Source: Chloroflexota bacterium (lineage in GTDB: Bacteria > Chloroflexota > UBA11872). Taken from it: a stretch of DNA of 64,000 nucleotides. Location: the NCBI GenBank assembly GCA_022825895.1, contig JAJDVX010000003.1, positions 1-64,000 on the forward strand, in the 5' to 3' direction. Shown here one piece after another: positions 1-8,914 of this stretch (its first letter is position 1; each line of letters begins with the position of its first letter). The position numbers and the translations under genes were made by a program. A model generated the notes under the pieces. It searched no databases. It was not told where the DNA came from and saw only the letters and a program-made list of their open reading frames with translations.

Positions 1-136
1 CCCAGGGAGTAGGTAGTGGGTCACATTGAGACTTGGGCGAAGACCGCTCGCCCGCACGCCCACGTGAGGGATCAAGAGGTGAACTTGCCCCGTGGAGTTG
101 CCGGCCCCCCGCGTGGGTGGTGGGGGTGGCTGCCAC

Positions 137-161
137 CCTCACCCCAGCCCTCTCCCTCAAG
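137..161. repeat. Left half of dispersed hairpin repeat, split by the IS
   Basis: A CCTCACCCCAG lead-in and the 9-base arm CCCTCTCCC (148-156) are followed by TCAAG. The matching arm GGGAGAGGG lies at 1358-1366, on the far side of the insertion sequence. Joined, they give the same palindrome as the intact copy at 1411-1445. Confidence 0.75.
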
Positions 162-229
162 GAGACCTTTGCATAACTGGTCAGTGCGGCGACCATGGAG
201 GCACTGGGTTTTTGGGGTGGAGATGGGGC

Positions 230-1204
230 ATGCATCGGCAGTTGGGAGACGCCTCGTTCGCGGACGCGCTGTTGCCCGAGAAGGTCGGCCGCAATGCGCG
301 GTTGGAGCAAGTGGACGCGGTGCTGGACTGGGACCCGCTGGCGGAGGTCGTCGGCGACCTCTACGCCGCCCCGGAGGGACGGCCCAGCTATCCCCCGCTG
401 CTGATGGTGAAGGTGCTGCTGTTGCAGCAGTGGTACACCGCTTCCGACCCGGAGATCGAGGCGGCGCTGTGGGATCCGCTGTCGTTTCGGCGCTTCGTGG
501 GGCTCGGCTTGCAGGACCCGGTCCCGGATCACTCGACGATCAGCCGCTTTCGGAGCGCGCTGGCGGCGCGGGGCTTGGGCGAGCGCTTGTTCGCGGAAGT
601 GACCCGGCAGTTGGACGCGGCCGGCTGGCTGGTCAAGGCCGGCACGCTCATGGACGCAACGCTGGTGGCGGCCCAGGCGCGGCGGCCACCGCCGCAGGCG
701 GGGCCGGGCGCGGGCAGCCCCACCGACCCGGACGCGACCTGGACCCGGCAAGGGGGGCCGGCACACTTTGGCTACAAGGCGCACCTGGGTGTGGATGCGC
801 AGTCGCGGCTGATCCGGCGGGCCGTGCTGACGCCGGCGCACGTGAACGAAAGCGAGGTGGCGGACACGCTGATCAGCGGCGACGAGCGGGCGGTCTACGC
901 GGACAAGGCCTACGAGTCCAAGGCCCGGCGAGCCCGGCTGCACGCGCGGGGGATCAAGGACCGGATCATGCATCGCTCGCACAAGCACCAGCGCGGGTTG
1001 CCCTACTGGCAGCAGCGGCGCAATGTGCTGATCGCGCCCGTGCGCGCCCCGGTGGAGCACGTCTTTGGGACGCTGAAGCGGAGCTACGGGTACCGGACGG
1101 TGCGCTACCTGGGGCTGGCGCGGAATGCGGTGGAGCTGTGGTTCAAATGCCTGGCCTACAACCTGCGGCGCGCGGCCCGGCTGCAGGAACTGGCGGGTGT
1201 CTAA
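230..1204 (+). CDS. IS5-family DDE transposase
   Basis: A 324-residue transposase that would cut and join the ends of the surrounding IS. The N-terminal third (about residues 45-120) looks like a DUF772-type domain. The catalytic triad appears complete: D142 in MDATLV, D225 in YADKAY and E276 in VEHVFG followed by TLKR, which is the IS5-type spacing. I chose the ATG at 230 because GGTGGAG sits about 8 nt upstream and the conserved region starts soon after. An in-frame ATG at 92 would include residues translated from the IS end and outside it. No frameshift is visible, so the element may still be active. Confidence 0.9.
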   Translation: MHRQLGDASFADALLPEKVGRNARLEQVDAVLDWDPLAEVVGDLYAAPEGRPSYPPLLMVKVLLLQQWYTASDPEIEAALWDPLSFRRFVGLGLQDPVPDHSTISRFRSALAARGLGERLFAEVTRQLDAAGWLVKAGTLMDATLVAAQARRPPPQAGPGAGSPTDPDATWTRQGGPAHFGYKAHLGVDAQSRLIRRAVLTPAHVNESEVADTLISGDERAVYADKAYESKARRARLHARGIKDRIMHRSHKHQRGLPYWQQRRNVLIAPVRAPVEHVFGTLKRSYGYRTVRYLGLARNAVELWFKCLAYNLRRAARLQELAGV

Positions 1205-1268
1205 CGTGGAGTCCGTGCGCCGCCGGAGCGACGGAATCCTCTGGGCAGGCCTGGATATCCCCCGATCG

Positions 1269-1300
1269 GTGGCCCCGCTCGCTACCGCGGGCCGCTTTTT
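1269..1300 (+). terminator. Intrinsic terminator of the transposase gene
   Basis: GTGGCCC (1269-1275) pairs with GGGCCGC (1289-1295), with one G-U wobble, and is followed by five Ts. It lies inside the IS, about 65 nt after the transposase stop. Confidence 0.55.
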
Positions 1301-1352
1301 CGTGCCCATCGCACCCTCTAGGCGATGCATGCCACCGTTACGCAAAGGTCTC

Positions 1353-1372
1353 CTCAAGGGAGAGGGAGGAAG
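1353..1372. repeat. Right half of the split hairpin repeat
   Basis: CTCAAG, which repeats the left flank, runs into the arm GGGAGAGGG (1358-1366) and a GAGGAAG tail. This completes the palindrome begun at 148. Confidence 0.75.
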
Positions 1373-1410
1373 AGGCGGCTCGGTGTGGGTTCGGTGGGTG
1401 CGCGGAAGAC

Positions 1411-1445
1411 CCTCACCCCAGCCCTCTCCCACGGGGAGAGGGAGG
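1411..1445. repeat. Intact dispersed hairpin repeat
   Basis: CCTCACCCCAG leads into CCCTCTCCC (1422-1430), loop ACG, then GGGAGAGGG (1434-1442), a perfect 9-bp stem. It shows what the IS target looked like before insertion. Confidence 0.8.
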
Positions 1446-1474
1446 AAGACGGGCGCGGCTCGCGGGACGAGGGC

Positions 1475-1512
1475 GGTTGCGCAAAGGTCTCCACGGGGAG
1501 AGGGAGGAAGAG
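1475..1512. repeat. Relic: IS right end fused to half a hairpin repeat
   Basis: GCAAAGGTCTCC (1481-1492) matches the right end of the IS and is followed directly by the loop and right arm of the hairpin (ACGGGGAGAGGG). The left arm is missing. It looks like the remains of a second insertion into the same kind of loop. A weaker third end-like sequence (TTTTGCAAGGGTCT) lies near 1540-1553. No gene is visible between 1205 and 1595. Confidence 0.55.
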
Positions 1513-1595
1513 GGGCCGCGCTTCTTGGGGCTCGGGGCGTTTTGCAAGGGTCTGTCGCCGCGATGGACGGGCGAGGGGCGGGGGATGTCCGGTGG

Positions 1596-3581
1596 CTAGG
1601 TTTGTTCGACGTCGGCCGTTGCGGTGTGGCGCTTGAGGTAGACGAGGAGGCCGGCGATGTCGGAGGGGGTGACGCCTTCGAGGCGGGCGGCCTGGCCGAC
1701 GGTGGCGGGGCGGAAGCGTTCGAGGCGGTGGCGGGCTTCGGTGCGGAGTGCGCGGAGATCGAGGTAGGCCAGGTCGGGTGGGATTTGGCGGTCTTCCATG
1801 GCGGCGGCGCGGCGGACCTGGGCTTCCTGCTGGCGGATGTAGCCGGCGTACTTGATCTCGAACTCGACGTGGGCGGCGGCCTCGGGCGGGGGCGGCGGAT
1901 CGCCGGCGAGTTCGGCGATGAGGTCGCAGGTCATGCCGGTGCGGGCGAGGAGTTCGAGGCCGCGGGTGGTCTGGCGGAGCGGGGCAAGTTCGAGGTCGCA
2001 AAGGCGACGGTTGACCGCTGACGTGGCCGGCACGCGGAGACGTTCCAGCCAAGTCTGAGTGGCGTCGGACCGGTCGCGCTGGCGGCGGAGGCGGGCGAGA
2101 CGCCGGTCGGTCGCCAAGCCAATCTCGTGTCCGAGTTCGGTGAGGCGCCGGTCGGCGCTGTCGTGGCGGAGGAGCAGGCGGTACTCGGCACGCGACGTGT
2201 GCAGGCGGTAGGGCTCGGTGAGGTCGCTGGTGACGAGGTCGTCGATCATGACGCCGATGTAGGCCTGCGCGCGGCCGAGTTCGACGGGTTCGCCACCGAG
2301 CGACCGGCGCGCGGCGTTGATGCCGGCCATGAGGCCCTGGGCTGCGGCTTCTTCGTAGCCGGTGGTGCCGTTCACCTGGCCGGCCAGAAAGAGTCCACGG
2401 GCGTTGCGGACTTCGAGGGAGCGACGAAGCTGGCGGGGGTGGACGAAGTCGTACTCCACGGCGTAACCCGGACGGAGCATTTCGGCAGATTCCAGACCGG
2501 GGACGGTGCGAATCATTTCTAGTTGCACGTCGGCCGGGAGGCTGGTGTTGGCGCCCTGGACGTAGACCTCGTGGGTCTGGAACCCCTCGGGTTCGAGGAA
2601 GAGGGCGTGCGAGTCCTTGTGCGCGAAGCGGACGATCTTGTCCTCGATGGAGGGGCAGTAGCGCGGACCGGAGGCCTTGATGGCCCCGTTGTACATGGGC
2701 GCGCGGTGCAGGTTGTCGCGGATGAGATCGTGGGTCTGCGGCGTGGTGTGGACCTGGTAGCAGGCCATCTGGGTGCGCCAGCCGGGAGGCGGGACGTGGG
2801 GGTAGACGGGGTCCGGCGCGGCCTCGTGCCACTCGGCGCGGGGCGGCGGATCGAAGCTGAACCAGAGGGGTTGCTCACTCCCGTGCTGCACGCGCGTCCG
2901 GGTGTAGTCGATGCTGGCGGCGGACAGGCGGGGCGGGGTGCCGGTCTTGAGGCGGCCGAGTTCAAGGCCGGCCTTGCGCAAGTCTTGGGACAGGGCAGTC
3001 GCGGGCGGTTCACCGCGGCGTCCGCCCGGGGACTCGGTGTCGCCCAGGATGATGCGGCCCTGCAGGAAGGTGCCGGTGGTGACGACGGTGGCACGGGCGC
3101 GGATTTCCTGGCCCTCACTCGTTCGGACGCCACGTACGCGCCAAGCGGGCGCTCCTTCCGAGGGTTCGGCATCCCAGATGAGGCCCTCGACGTGGGCTTC
3201 GAGCAGCGTCAGGTTGGCCTGCGTCTCCAACACGCGCCGCATGAGGCGGCCGTAGGCGTGCTTGTCGCACTGGGCGCGGAGGGCGCGGACGGCCGGGCCC
3301 TTGCTGGTGTTCAATTCACGAATCTGGATCTGGGTGCGGTCGGTATTGCGGCCCATCTCGCCGCCGAGGGCGTCGATTTCGCGGACGAGGTTGCCCTTGG
3401 CCGGGCCGCCGATGGAGGGATTGCAGGGCATCTGGGCGACGGTGCCGAGGCTGGTGCTCAGCAGGGCGGTGCGGCAGCCCAGGCGCGCGGCGGCCAGGGC
3501 CGCCTCGCAACCCGCGTGGCCGGCGCCGACAACGACGACGTCGAAGAGACCGGGCACGGTTGAAGTTCGCCGGAGACGCAT
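1596..3581 (-). CDS. mnmG: tRNA uridine-5-carboxymethylaminomethylation enzyme MnmG (GidA)
   Basis: With MnmE, this FAD- and NADH-dependent cytosolic enzyme adds the carboxymethylaminomethyl group to the wobble uridine of certain tRNAs. The protein has 661 residues, slightly more than the usual 620-630. The FAD motif VGAGHAG lies at residues 18-24. It is followed by the family signature with [10 protein letters not shown] and [14 protein letters not shown], and later by the [11 protein letters not shown] block. The C-terminal helical domain that contacts MnmE and tRNA is present and ends with [16 protein letters not shown]. No mnmE is next to it; the IS and repeats lie just downstream. Confidence 0.97.
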   Translation of the reverse strand: MRLRRTSTVPGLFDVVVVGAGHAGCEAALAAARLGCRTALLSTSLGTVAQMPCNPSIGGPAKGNLVREIDALGGEMGRNTDRTQIQIRELNTSKGPAVRALRAQCDKHAYGRLMRRVLETQANLTLLEAHVEGLIWDAEPSEGAPAWRVRGVRTSEGQEIRARATVVTTGTFLQGRIILGDTESPGGRRGEPPATALSQDLRKAGLELGRLKTGTPPRLSAASIDYTRTRVQHGSEQPLWFSFDPPPRAEWHEAAPDPVYPHVPPPGWRTQMACYQVHTTPQTHDLIRDNLHRAPMYNGAIKASGPRYCPSIEDKIVRFAHKDSHALFLEPEGFQTHEVYVQGANTSLPADVQLEMIRTVPGLESAEMLRPGYAVEYDFVHPRQLRRSLEVRNARGLFLAGQVNGTTGYEEAAAQGLMAGINAARRSLGGEPVELGRAQAYIGVMIDDLVTSDLTEPYRLHTSRAEYRLLLRHDSADRRLTELGHEIGLATDRRLARLRRQRDRSDATQTWLERLRVPATSAVNRRLCDLELAPLRQTTRGLELLARTGMTCDLIAELAGDPPPPPEAAAHVEFEIKYAGYIRQQEAQVRRAAAMEDRQIPPDLAYLDLRALRTEARHRLERFRPATVGQAARLEGVTPSDIAGLLVYLKRHTATADVEQT

Positions 3582-3706
3582 GGGTACATCTTCCCACGCA
3601 GCAGTGACGATCGATCCGGTTTCAGATTCGGCGGCGATATAAACTCGGATACTCGCGCCGCGGCTGTCGTGTCGCCTCAGAAGCGCCGCTGGAGCCTTTC
3701 ATCGTC

Positions 3707-4435
3707 GTGCAGGACACAGATCCCAACGCCCAGTTCATCGATGCGTTCGTGGTTCCCACGGACACCGGCAGCGCGGTGCTGATCGACACTGACTTCAGGC
3801 GGCTCGATGCCGACGCGGGGCCGTTTCAGATCGCGTTGTATAGCCGGCTGCCGCTCTCGATGGGCGAGCTAGCCGTCATTCGGTCGCGCGTGGAGGCCGA
3901 TCTCTTTGCCCAGGCGGTGCGGAGTGCCGCGAGGGGGCAGCGTTGGGTGCTGGCCCTCCTGACCGGGCTGCTTGAGCTGTCTGTGCTCGGGGTGCTGCTG
4001 GCGTTTCTGTTCTTGAACCGGGAGCCCGTGCACGCAGTGGTGGTCTGGGCGGCGCCGCTGGGCTTCCTGCCGGGCCTGGCGTATGTCTGGCACTCGGTCA
4101 CGGGCCGACAGGCCGGGGCTCGCGCCCGTTCGACGCTCGAACTCGGAGAGTTGCTGCCGAACACGGCCGTTGGACGTGACGGCGACTCGCTGGCACGGCT
4201 GCGCGATCTCTGGCGGCTTGCGGAACAGCGCGAGGAGCCACGCGACCTGATGCGGCTGGAGGGCGTGGCTCGAGAGCGGGTGCGATGGCCGGCGGCCGCG
4301 CGGTTTTATCGCGATCTGGCCAAGGCGCCGGAGGCGTCGGCGCCGCCCGCCCGGCTGGCCTGGCTGCGGGCGCTGGCGCGGTTCCGCCGCGAGCGGCGGC
4401 AGCCCCTCACTCACCTCAGGGCGCGCTCGCGATGA
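3707..4435 (+). CDS. Membrane protein of unknown function, first gene of a four-gene run
   Basis: A 242-residue protein with a GTG start. It has an N-terminal soluble part (1-78), two hydrophobic segments (about 80-104 and 109-129) and an arginine-rich, probably cytosolic tail. I do not recognise the family. The stop overlaps the next start as ATGA at 4432-4435, so the two genes are probably translationally coupled. The genes that follow, also with membrane segments, suggest one complex or pathway. The function is unknown. Confidence 0.7.
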   Translation: MQDTDPNAQFIDAFVVPTDTGSAVLIDTDFRRLDADAGPFQIALYSRLPLSMGELAVIRSRVEADLFAQAVRSAARGQRWVLALLTGLLELSVLGVLLAFLFLNREPVHAVVVWAAPLGFLPGLAYVWHSVTGRQAGARARSTLELGELLPNTAVGRDGDSLARLRDLWRLAEQREEPRDLMRLEGVARERVRWPAAARFYRDLAKAPEASAPPARLAWLRALARFRRERRQPLTHLRARSR

Positions 4436-5130
4436 TGAATCTGGCTTGCTGGGCCGTGCCAATTCGCGACGGATACGTACTTCGCGCCGACAGGTCCACG
4501 GCAACGATCCTGCGAGCGGCTCCGTCCCGCAGCCCGCAGTTCTGGGGCTGGCGCATTGCTCTTATCCAGCCGCAGAGCCAGCAGTTTTCAGCGCCGCTGG
4601 CGGCGCGCGCCGCCGTGTTGGCCGTGGACTATGCGCGCCTGACGGGCGGCGCCGCGCCGAGGGGCGAATGGCCTCGCCGCCGAGCCGCGATCTGGATGGA
4701 CGTCGCGTTGGGGCTGGCCCTGATCGTTGCGTCCGGCGGTCACTGGGTCCCGGCGCTGGCCGGGACGTGGTTGGTGGCGGGGCGCCGCTGGGTGCGTTCG
4801 TTCCTGCGAGTGGACCCACGCGTGCCCAGCGCGCCGGCCGCGCCCGCCCAGTCGCCCCTGGTCAGTTCCGAAGCGCATGCCGGGCTGGCCAGAATCGAGC
4901 GGGCGATGCGTAACGTGAAGGATGACGCGGCGGCATATGCCCTGGGAGCGATCCGGGCGCGGGGTGAAGGGTTGGACGAAGCCGCGGAGATCTACGAGGC
5001 GCTGTCGACCGGAACGCATCCGTCAATGCTGCCGCCCCACATTGGATTCTGGGTCGCGAACGAGACGATGCACGACCCATGGCGGTTGGCGTTGCCAGCG
5101 CCGGCCGCCGCCAGGAACGACGCGACGTGA
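4432..5130 (+). CDS. Membrane-linked protein of unknown function, second gene of the run
   Basis: A 232-residue protein starting at the ATG that overlaps the previous stop. One hydrophobic stretch near residues 85-115 could be a single or hairpin membrane segment. The C-terminal part (about 145-200) is helical and alanine-rich with a pattern resembling one tetratricopeptide unit (AAAYALGAIRARGEGLDEAAEIY). No catalytic motif is seen. The tight overlap with the upstream gene argues for a joint role, which I cannot name. Confidence 0.65.
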   Translation: MMNLACWAVPIRDGYVLRADRSTATILRAAPSRSPQFWGWRIALIQPQSQQFSAPLAARAAVLAVDYARLTGGAAPRGEWPRRRAAIWMDVALGLALIVASGGHWVPALAGTWLVAGRRWVRSFLRVDPRVPSAPAAPAQSPLVSSEAHAGLARIERAMRNVKDDAAAYALGAIRARGEGLDEAAEIYEALSTGTHPSMLPPHIGFWVANETMHDPWRLALPAPAAARNDAT

Positions 5131-5155
5131 CCGCCCGCGCCGACGTGACCGCCAA

Positions 5156-6064
5156 ATGATTGCCGGCAGTGTGCGCGTTGACATTCCTATCGACGAGTCG
5201 CGCTACCGCCGGTTGCTGCGTTTGGCGGCGTGGCGGGACGAGTCGGCAACGCTGGCCGGCGTCTATGCCGAGCGGGTGATCTACGAGGGCCCGATTGCCG
5301 GCTTGCGTGACGGCCGACTGGTGGAGTTGACGGCCGGCGACTCGGCGGCCGATGTGCGCATCGCGATCGACGCCGTGCCGAACACGCTCACGATGCCGGT
5401 GCTGGCCGCCGGCCGAGCCGTGGCTCGCGCGCTTGGCACGCCGGCGAGCGACCGTCAGTCGCTCCTTTCGCGGGTGGCGCTGTTGCTGTACCTGGTCGAG
5501 CCGGCCGCGAATATCCAGGTTCCGCGTCCAGAGCACCCGGCGTTTGGTTTGGCCGCCGCGCTCCGGCTGATGGCCTCGCCGATCCGGCCGCACATCTGGA
5601 CGTCACTGCGCGCCTCCCTGGAGGTTTTCGAGCCCTCGCTTGTGCTGGACCTGCGCGACGGCGGAACGTCCATCAGCACTGCGGAACTGGCCTTGATCGT
5701 GCACGCCGCAGGCCAGCAGACGAACCCGGCGTGGTTTGACGACCGGCGCGCACGAATCGGCGTCGACGAGGGCCAGCGCGTTTCGGACGAAATCCGGCGG
5801 CGCGGTATCAGCGTGATGGAGCCGGACGCCCACGACTTGCATGTCGCCGGCGTGCTTCCGATAGCTCCCGGGGTTTTGGCCACGGCCCCTGGTCAACCTC
5901 CCGATCGGACGCTGGCCGCCTGGTCGGCGCATACCACCGGGGCCATCGGCGCGTCGGCCCTGGCGGTGGGTCGGGTTGGAAGCCAGCGAGCGGCGGCCCT
6001 GGCAGCGGCCGCCGGCGCCGCGTTTATTGCGGGGCCAGCCGCCGTGGCGCCCGAAGGCATGTAG
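5156..6064 (+). CDS. Hypothetical protein, third gene of the run
   Basis: About 302 residues from the ATG at 5156, which lies 25 nt after the previous stop. The sequence alternates helices and strands without a recognisable motif. A small-residue-rich C-terminal segment (about 265-297) could be membrane-associated. The stop codon abuts the ATG of the next gene at 6065, so these two are almost certainly cotranscribed. The frame could extend further upstream, but that would overlap the whole end of the previous gene. Confidence 0.65.
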   Translation: MIAGSVRVDIPIDESRYRRLLRLAAWRDESATLAGVYAERVIYEGPIAGLRDGRLVELTAGDSAADVRIAIDAVPNTLTMPVLAAGRAVARALGTPASDRQSLLSRVALLLYLVEPAANIQVPRPEHPAFGLAAALRLMASPIRPHIWTSLRASLEVFEPSLVLDLRDGGTSISTAELALIVHAAGQQTNPAWFDDRRARIGVDEGQRVSDEIRRRGISVMEPDAHDLHVAGVLPIAPGVLATAPGQPPDRTLAAWSAHTTGAIGASALAVGRVGSQRAAALAAAAGAAFIAGPAAVAPEGM

Positions 6065-7570
6065 ATGCGCGCCAACCACTCGTCCCCAGGCCACGTGCCC
6101 GAACGGCGGGAGGATCCCGCGGCGATTCCGCTGGAGTATGTGCCGCTTCCGGCGGGCCCCAACGGCTCGACGCTGGTGGCGCATGACCGGCAGCGGCTCG
6201 TGCAGGTTGTGGCGCGGGCGCTGGTTCCCGTGCGAACGCTTCGAGTGGAATCGCTCACGCCTGACGGCGACATGGTCCGGAGGATTGAAACCAAGGCCGT
6301 GACACACCTACGACGCCTGCGTCGCCACGCGCGTGCCCGGCAGTGGGCGCAACTGATCGCTTCGCTGGGACTGCCGTTCCTGGTGGCGTCGCTGTTGGGG
6401 CTGGTGTCGGCGCCAATTCGCAATGTTCCCGCCGTGGGCGAGGCCGTTGCGGATTTCATGGGAAGCTCCGGAGGGTCGCTGGGTGGTCTTCCGCTGGCCG
6501 CGGTGATCTCGCTGCTGCCGTCGGTCTGGCTGTTCCGCCGGGCACGCCGACAGGTGGCGGCGCGTCCGGCGGCCCGAGGTTCCGAAAAGACCCTGCAGGT
6601 GGCAGAGCTTGCGGTCCGGGACGACGCCAGCCAGTTTCTGACGGCCGCCGATGCTCTGCTGGCGGAGATTGGAAGCCTGATGAGCGGGCGGCCACGCATC
6701 GATGGCCAGCGCGCGCTGCGTCTGGCGACAAGATTCGACCACCTCACGCGATTGGCGGCCCACTACCGCGTGCCTGCGGTGCAAGCGTTTGGGGCCGACA
6801 TGGCTGCGCAGTTTCGCCACGCCGGCCGCCCACCGCGCCGGTTGATTCCCGGGCTGTACGCCAAGAGGAATTCGGTGCACGTTGCAACGATTACGTCGCC
6901 ATACGACCCCTCTTCAAGGTCACGAGCCCCGACGTTTGTCACCGTTCCGGCAATTCTCCTGCTGGGCGCGCTGGCCGCGATTACGACGTTTTTTGCCGCC
7001 GGCGTCTTTCGGTTGAGCGCTGACGACGCGCTGGTGCTGCTTCAAAACGAGGCGGTTGTGTTTCCGGGCAGCGCCGGCGTGTTTTCGCTGGGCCAGGGGT
7101 TCGACCAACCGAGCGAATCCGGGGCCGGCACGCTGAGCGTTGTGGAGGGGCCAGGCTTCTTCTGGAGCTGGCCGCAGCCCGTGACGGATCGACGTCTCAT
7201 CAACCTGACCGACCGTGAGGCGCCGGTGACGCTGATCCTTCCGACGGAGGCGGAGCCCGAGGATCTCGACGTGCAGTTTCAGTACGACGTGACCGACCTG
7301 ACAGCATTCATCCGGCTTGGAGTGCCGGAGTTTGCCGACCAGTTCATAGCGGCCATCCTGCACGAGGGACTGACGCAACTGCTTGCCTCGTGGCGGGAGT
7401 CCCTGGTCGCCGAATTCGACGGCGACAGCGCGCGGGTGAACCAGGAAATGGCGTCAGGCATGGGTGAATTCCTCGGCGACTTCGTTGACATTGCCAACCA
7501 GAACGAGCGTCTGACGGGCCTGGGAATCATTCTGAAGCCTCAGCCGAACTTCAACATTCAGCGAACCTGA
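6065..7570 (+). CDS. Membrane protein with SPFH/HflK-like C-terminal region
   Basis: A 501-residue protein with hydrophobic segments near residues 95-120, 138-157 and 297-318. After the last one, the segment TLSVVEGPGFFWSWPQP followed by VTDRRLINLTDREAPVT resembles the start of SPFH (band 7) domains such as HflK, where a proline/glycine-rich loop precedes a strand listing cytoplasmic targets. The following part (DVQFQYDVTDLTAFIRLG) fits the same fold, and the tail is helical. The extra membrane segments and soluble domain in front are unusual for this family. The assignment is inference from motif similarity. It ends the four-gene run that starts at 3707. Confidence 0.55.
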   Translation: MRANHSSPGHVPERREDPAAIPLEYVPLPAGPNGSTLVAHDRQRLVQVVARALVPVRTLRVESLTPDGDMVRRIETKAVTHLRRLRRHARARQWAQLIASLGLPFLVASLLGLVSAPIRNVPAVGEAVADFMGSSGGSLGGLPLAAVISLLPSVWLFRRARRQVAARPAARGSEKTLQVAELAVRDDASQFLTAADALLAEIGSLMSGRPRIDGQRALRLATRFDHLTRLAAHYRVPAVQAFGADMAAQFRHAGRPPRRLIPGLYAKRNSVHVATITSPYDPSSRSRAPTFVTVPAILLLGALAAITTFFAAGVFRLSADDALVLLQNEAVVFPGSAGVFSLGQGFDQPSESGAGTLSVVEGPGFFWSWPQPVTDRRLINLTDREAPVTLILPTEAEPEDLDVQFQYDVTDLTAFIRLGVPEFADQFIAAILHEGLTQLLASWRESLVAEFDGDSARVNQEMASGMGEFLGDFVDIANQNERLTGLGIILKPQPNFNIQRT

Positions 7571-7611
7571 GATTCGCGGCCCTTCGACGTTGAGCCGCGC
7601 GATAATCGTGC

Positions 7612-8286
7612 ATGGCGACGATGGGTGAAATGTTGCGCGCGGCGCGGAGCCAGGCCGGGTTGAGTCTTGAAGCCGTGTCGAGCGCCACTCGAATTCCTCG
7701 ACATAACCTGATTGCGCTGGAGACCGACGACATTGATGTCCTGCCGGCGGAGCCGTTTACGCGGGGGCTGATCCGCGTCTACGCGCGGGCACTGGCCGTG
7801 CCCGAGGAGCCTGTGCTGAATGCTTACGCCGCGGCGTTGAGCTCACGGCGCCTTGCCGCCGCGGAGCCTGACCGAGCCTTGCGGCGTCGCCAAGGGCGCC
7901 TGGCGGCCGGGGTAACGGCCGCCGCGGCCGTGATCGCCGTCCTGGTGCTGCTGATTGTCCGGTCCGGCGGACTTCCCGTCCTTATGGCCCCGGAATCTCG
8001 AACCCCGGACCCGGAACCAACGGGCATTGGGCTGCGCGCGGAGAGCACGCTTGCCCTGGTTGCCGTGCGGCCAACCGCCATCGAGGTCATCGTCGACGGC
8101 CAGTCGGTATTCGACGGCCAGCTCGCTACCGGTTCCAGCCAGACGTACTCGCCACAGCGGGAGATCGCGGTGCGGGCCGAGGATCCCGACGCGATCGAGG
8201 TGCGGATTGATGGAGCTTCGATCGGATTCCTGGGTCCACCTGGCGGTTCGTATCAGCGGACCTGGCGAGTTGTTGTCGGTGGCTGA
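7612..8286 (+). CDS. RodZ-like cell-shape/helix-turn-helix membrane protein
   Basis: A 224-residue protein with the RodZ layout. There is an N-terminal Cro/CI-type helix-turn-helix domain (about 6-70, with LRAARSQAGLSLEAVS and PAEPFTRGLIRVYARAL), an alanine/arginine-rich linker, one membrane helix (about 103-122) and an extracytoplasmic DUF4115-like beta domain (about 140-222). In well-studied species RodZ links MreB to the wall-synthesis machinery. Many bacteria with this architecture keep it next to pgsA, as here, where the downstream gene starts 4 nt after this stop. Confidence 0.85.
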   Translation: MATMGEMLRAARSQAGLSLEAVSSATRIPRHNLIALETDDIDVLPAEPFTRGLIRVYARALAVPEEPVLNAYAAALSSRRLAAAEPDRALRRRQGRLAAGVTAAAAVIAVLVLLIVRSGGLPVLMAPESRTPDPEPTGIGLRAESTLALVAVRPTAIEVIVDGQSVFDGQLATGSSQTYSPQREIAVRAEDPDAIEVRIDGASIGFLGPPGGSYQRTWRVVVGG

Positions 8287-8290
8287 CGGC

Positions 8291-8902
8291 ATGACGCCGC
8301 TGCAAGCGGATGAATCCGGTCAACTCCCGACGGGCCGGGGCGCGCCCCAATGGATTGCCGGCCTGCCGAACCTGCTGACGGGATTCCGGGTCCTGGTGAT
8401 TCCGCTGGTGATTGGGTTGCTGCTGTGGGACGGCCAGGCGTCCAACCAGGCGGCGGCGTGCGTGTTCATCGTGGCGGGCATCACCGACGTGCTGGATGGT
8501 CTGATCGCGCGTCGGTACGGGTCCGGCTCGCAACTGGGGATTTTCTTCGACCTGGTGGGCGACAAGCTGGTTGTGGCCGCGCTGGTGATCACGATGGTGG
8601 AACTGGGCTGGATTCCGGGATGGATCGCGGTTGGTTTCATTGGACGCGAGATTTTCGTGATGGGAATGCGGGCCTACGCCGGGGCGCAGGGCGTGACGGT
8701 GAGCGCGGGCCAACTGGGCAAGATGAAGATGATGTGGCAGTACATCGGGCTGGCCGCGCTGATCTGGGACCGGGTGCCGCTGACCTGGGCGCTGGTGATG
8801 TTCGCGCTGGTTATGACGGTGGCTTCCGGACTGCATTATGTTTTCAGCGTGTCGCGCGAGTTGCGCGGACGGCCAGCACCGGATGTTCCGGACCCGGTCT
8901 GA
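8291..8902 (+). CDS. pgsA: CDP-diacylglycerol-glycerol-3-phosphate 3-phosphatidyltransferase
   Basis: An integral membrane enzyme that makes phosphatidylglycerol phosphate from CDP-diacylglycerol and glycerol 3-phosphate. The CDP-alcohol phosphotransferase signature is complete: D66, D69-G70, A73-R74, G83, D87 and D91. Several hydrophobic segments make up most of the 203 residues, a normal length. The ATG at 8291 is my choice; a GTG at 8279 overlapping the upstream stop is possible. A closely related CDP-alcohol transferase cannot be fully excluded, but the rodZ-pgsA pairing is common. Confidence 0.88.
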   Translation: MTPLQADESGQLPTGRGAPQWIAGLPNLLTGFRVLVIPLVIGLLLWDGQASNQAAACVFIVAGITDVLDGLIARRYGSGSQLGIFFDLVGDKLVVAALVITMVELGWIPGWIAVGFIGREIFVMGMRAYAGAQGVTVSAGQLGKMKMMWQYIGLAALIWDRVPLTWALVMFALVMTVASGLHYVFSVSRELRGRPAPDVPDPV

Positions 8903-8914
8903 GGTGACACCGAC

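Larger units (their letters stand above)
162..1352 (+). mobile_element. IS5-like insertion sequence, complete
   Basis: The element has imperfect terminal inverted repeats of about 18 bp. The left end begins GAGACCTTTGCATAAC and the right end is the complement of GAGACCTTTGCGTAAC. CTCAAG occurs directly outside both ends (156-161 and 1353-1358). It is a target duplication of 4 to 6 bp, depending on whether one more G/C belongs to the repeat. It carries a single intact transposase gene and its own terminator. The insertion lies in the loop of a dispersed palindrome, so the target choice may be structural. Confidence 0.85.

Noticed and set aside
1411-1512. Possible CRISPR-like or tandem repeat array
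   Set aside because: Copies are palindromic, irregularly spaced and interrupted by IS ends; there are no uniform spacers and no cas genes in the window.
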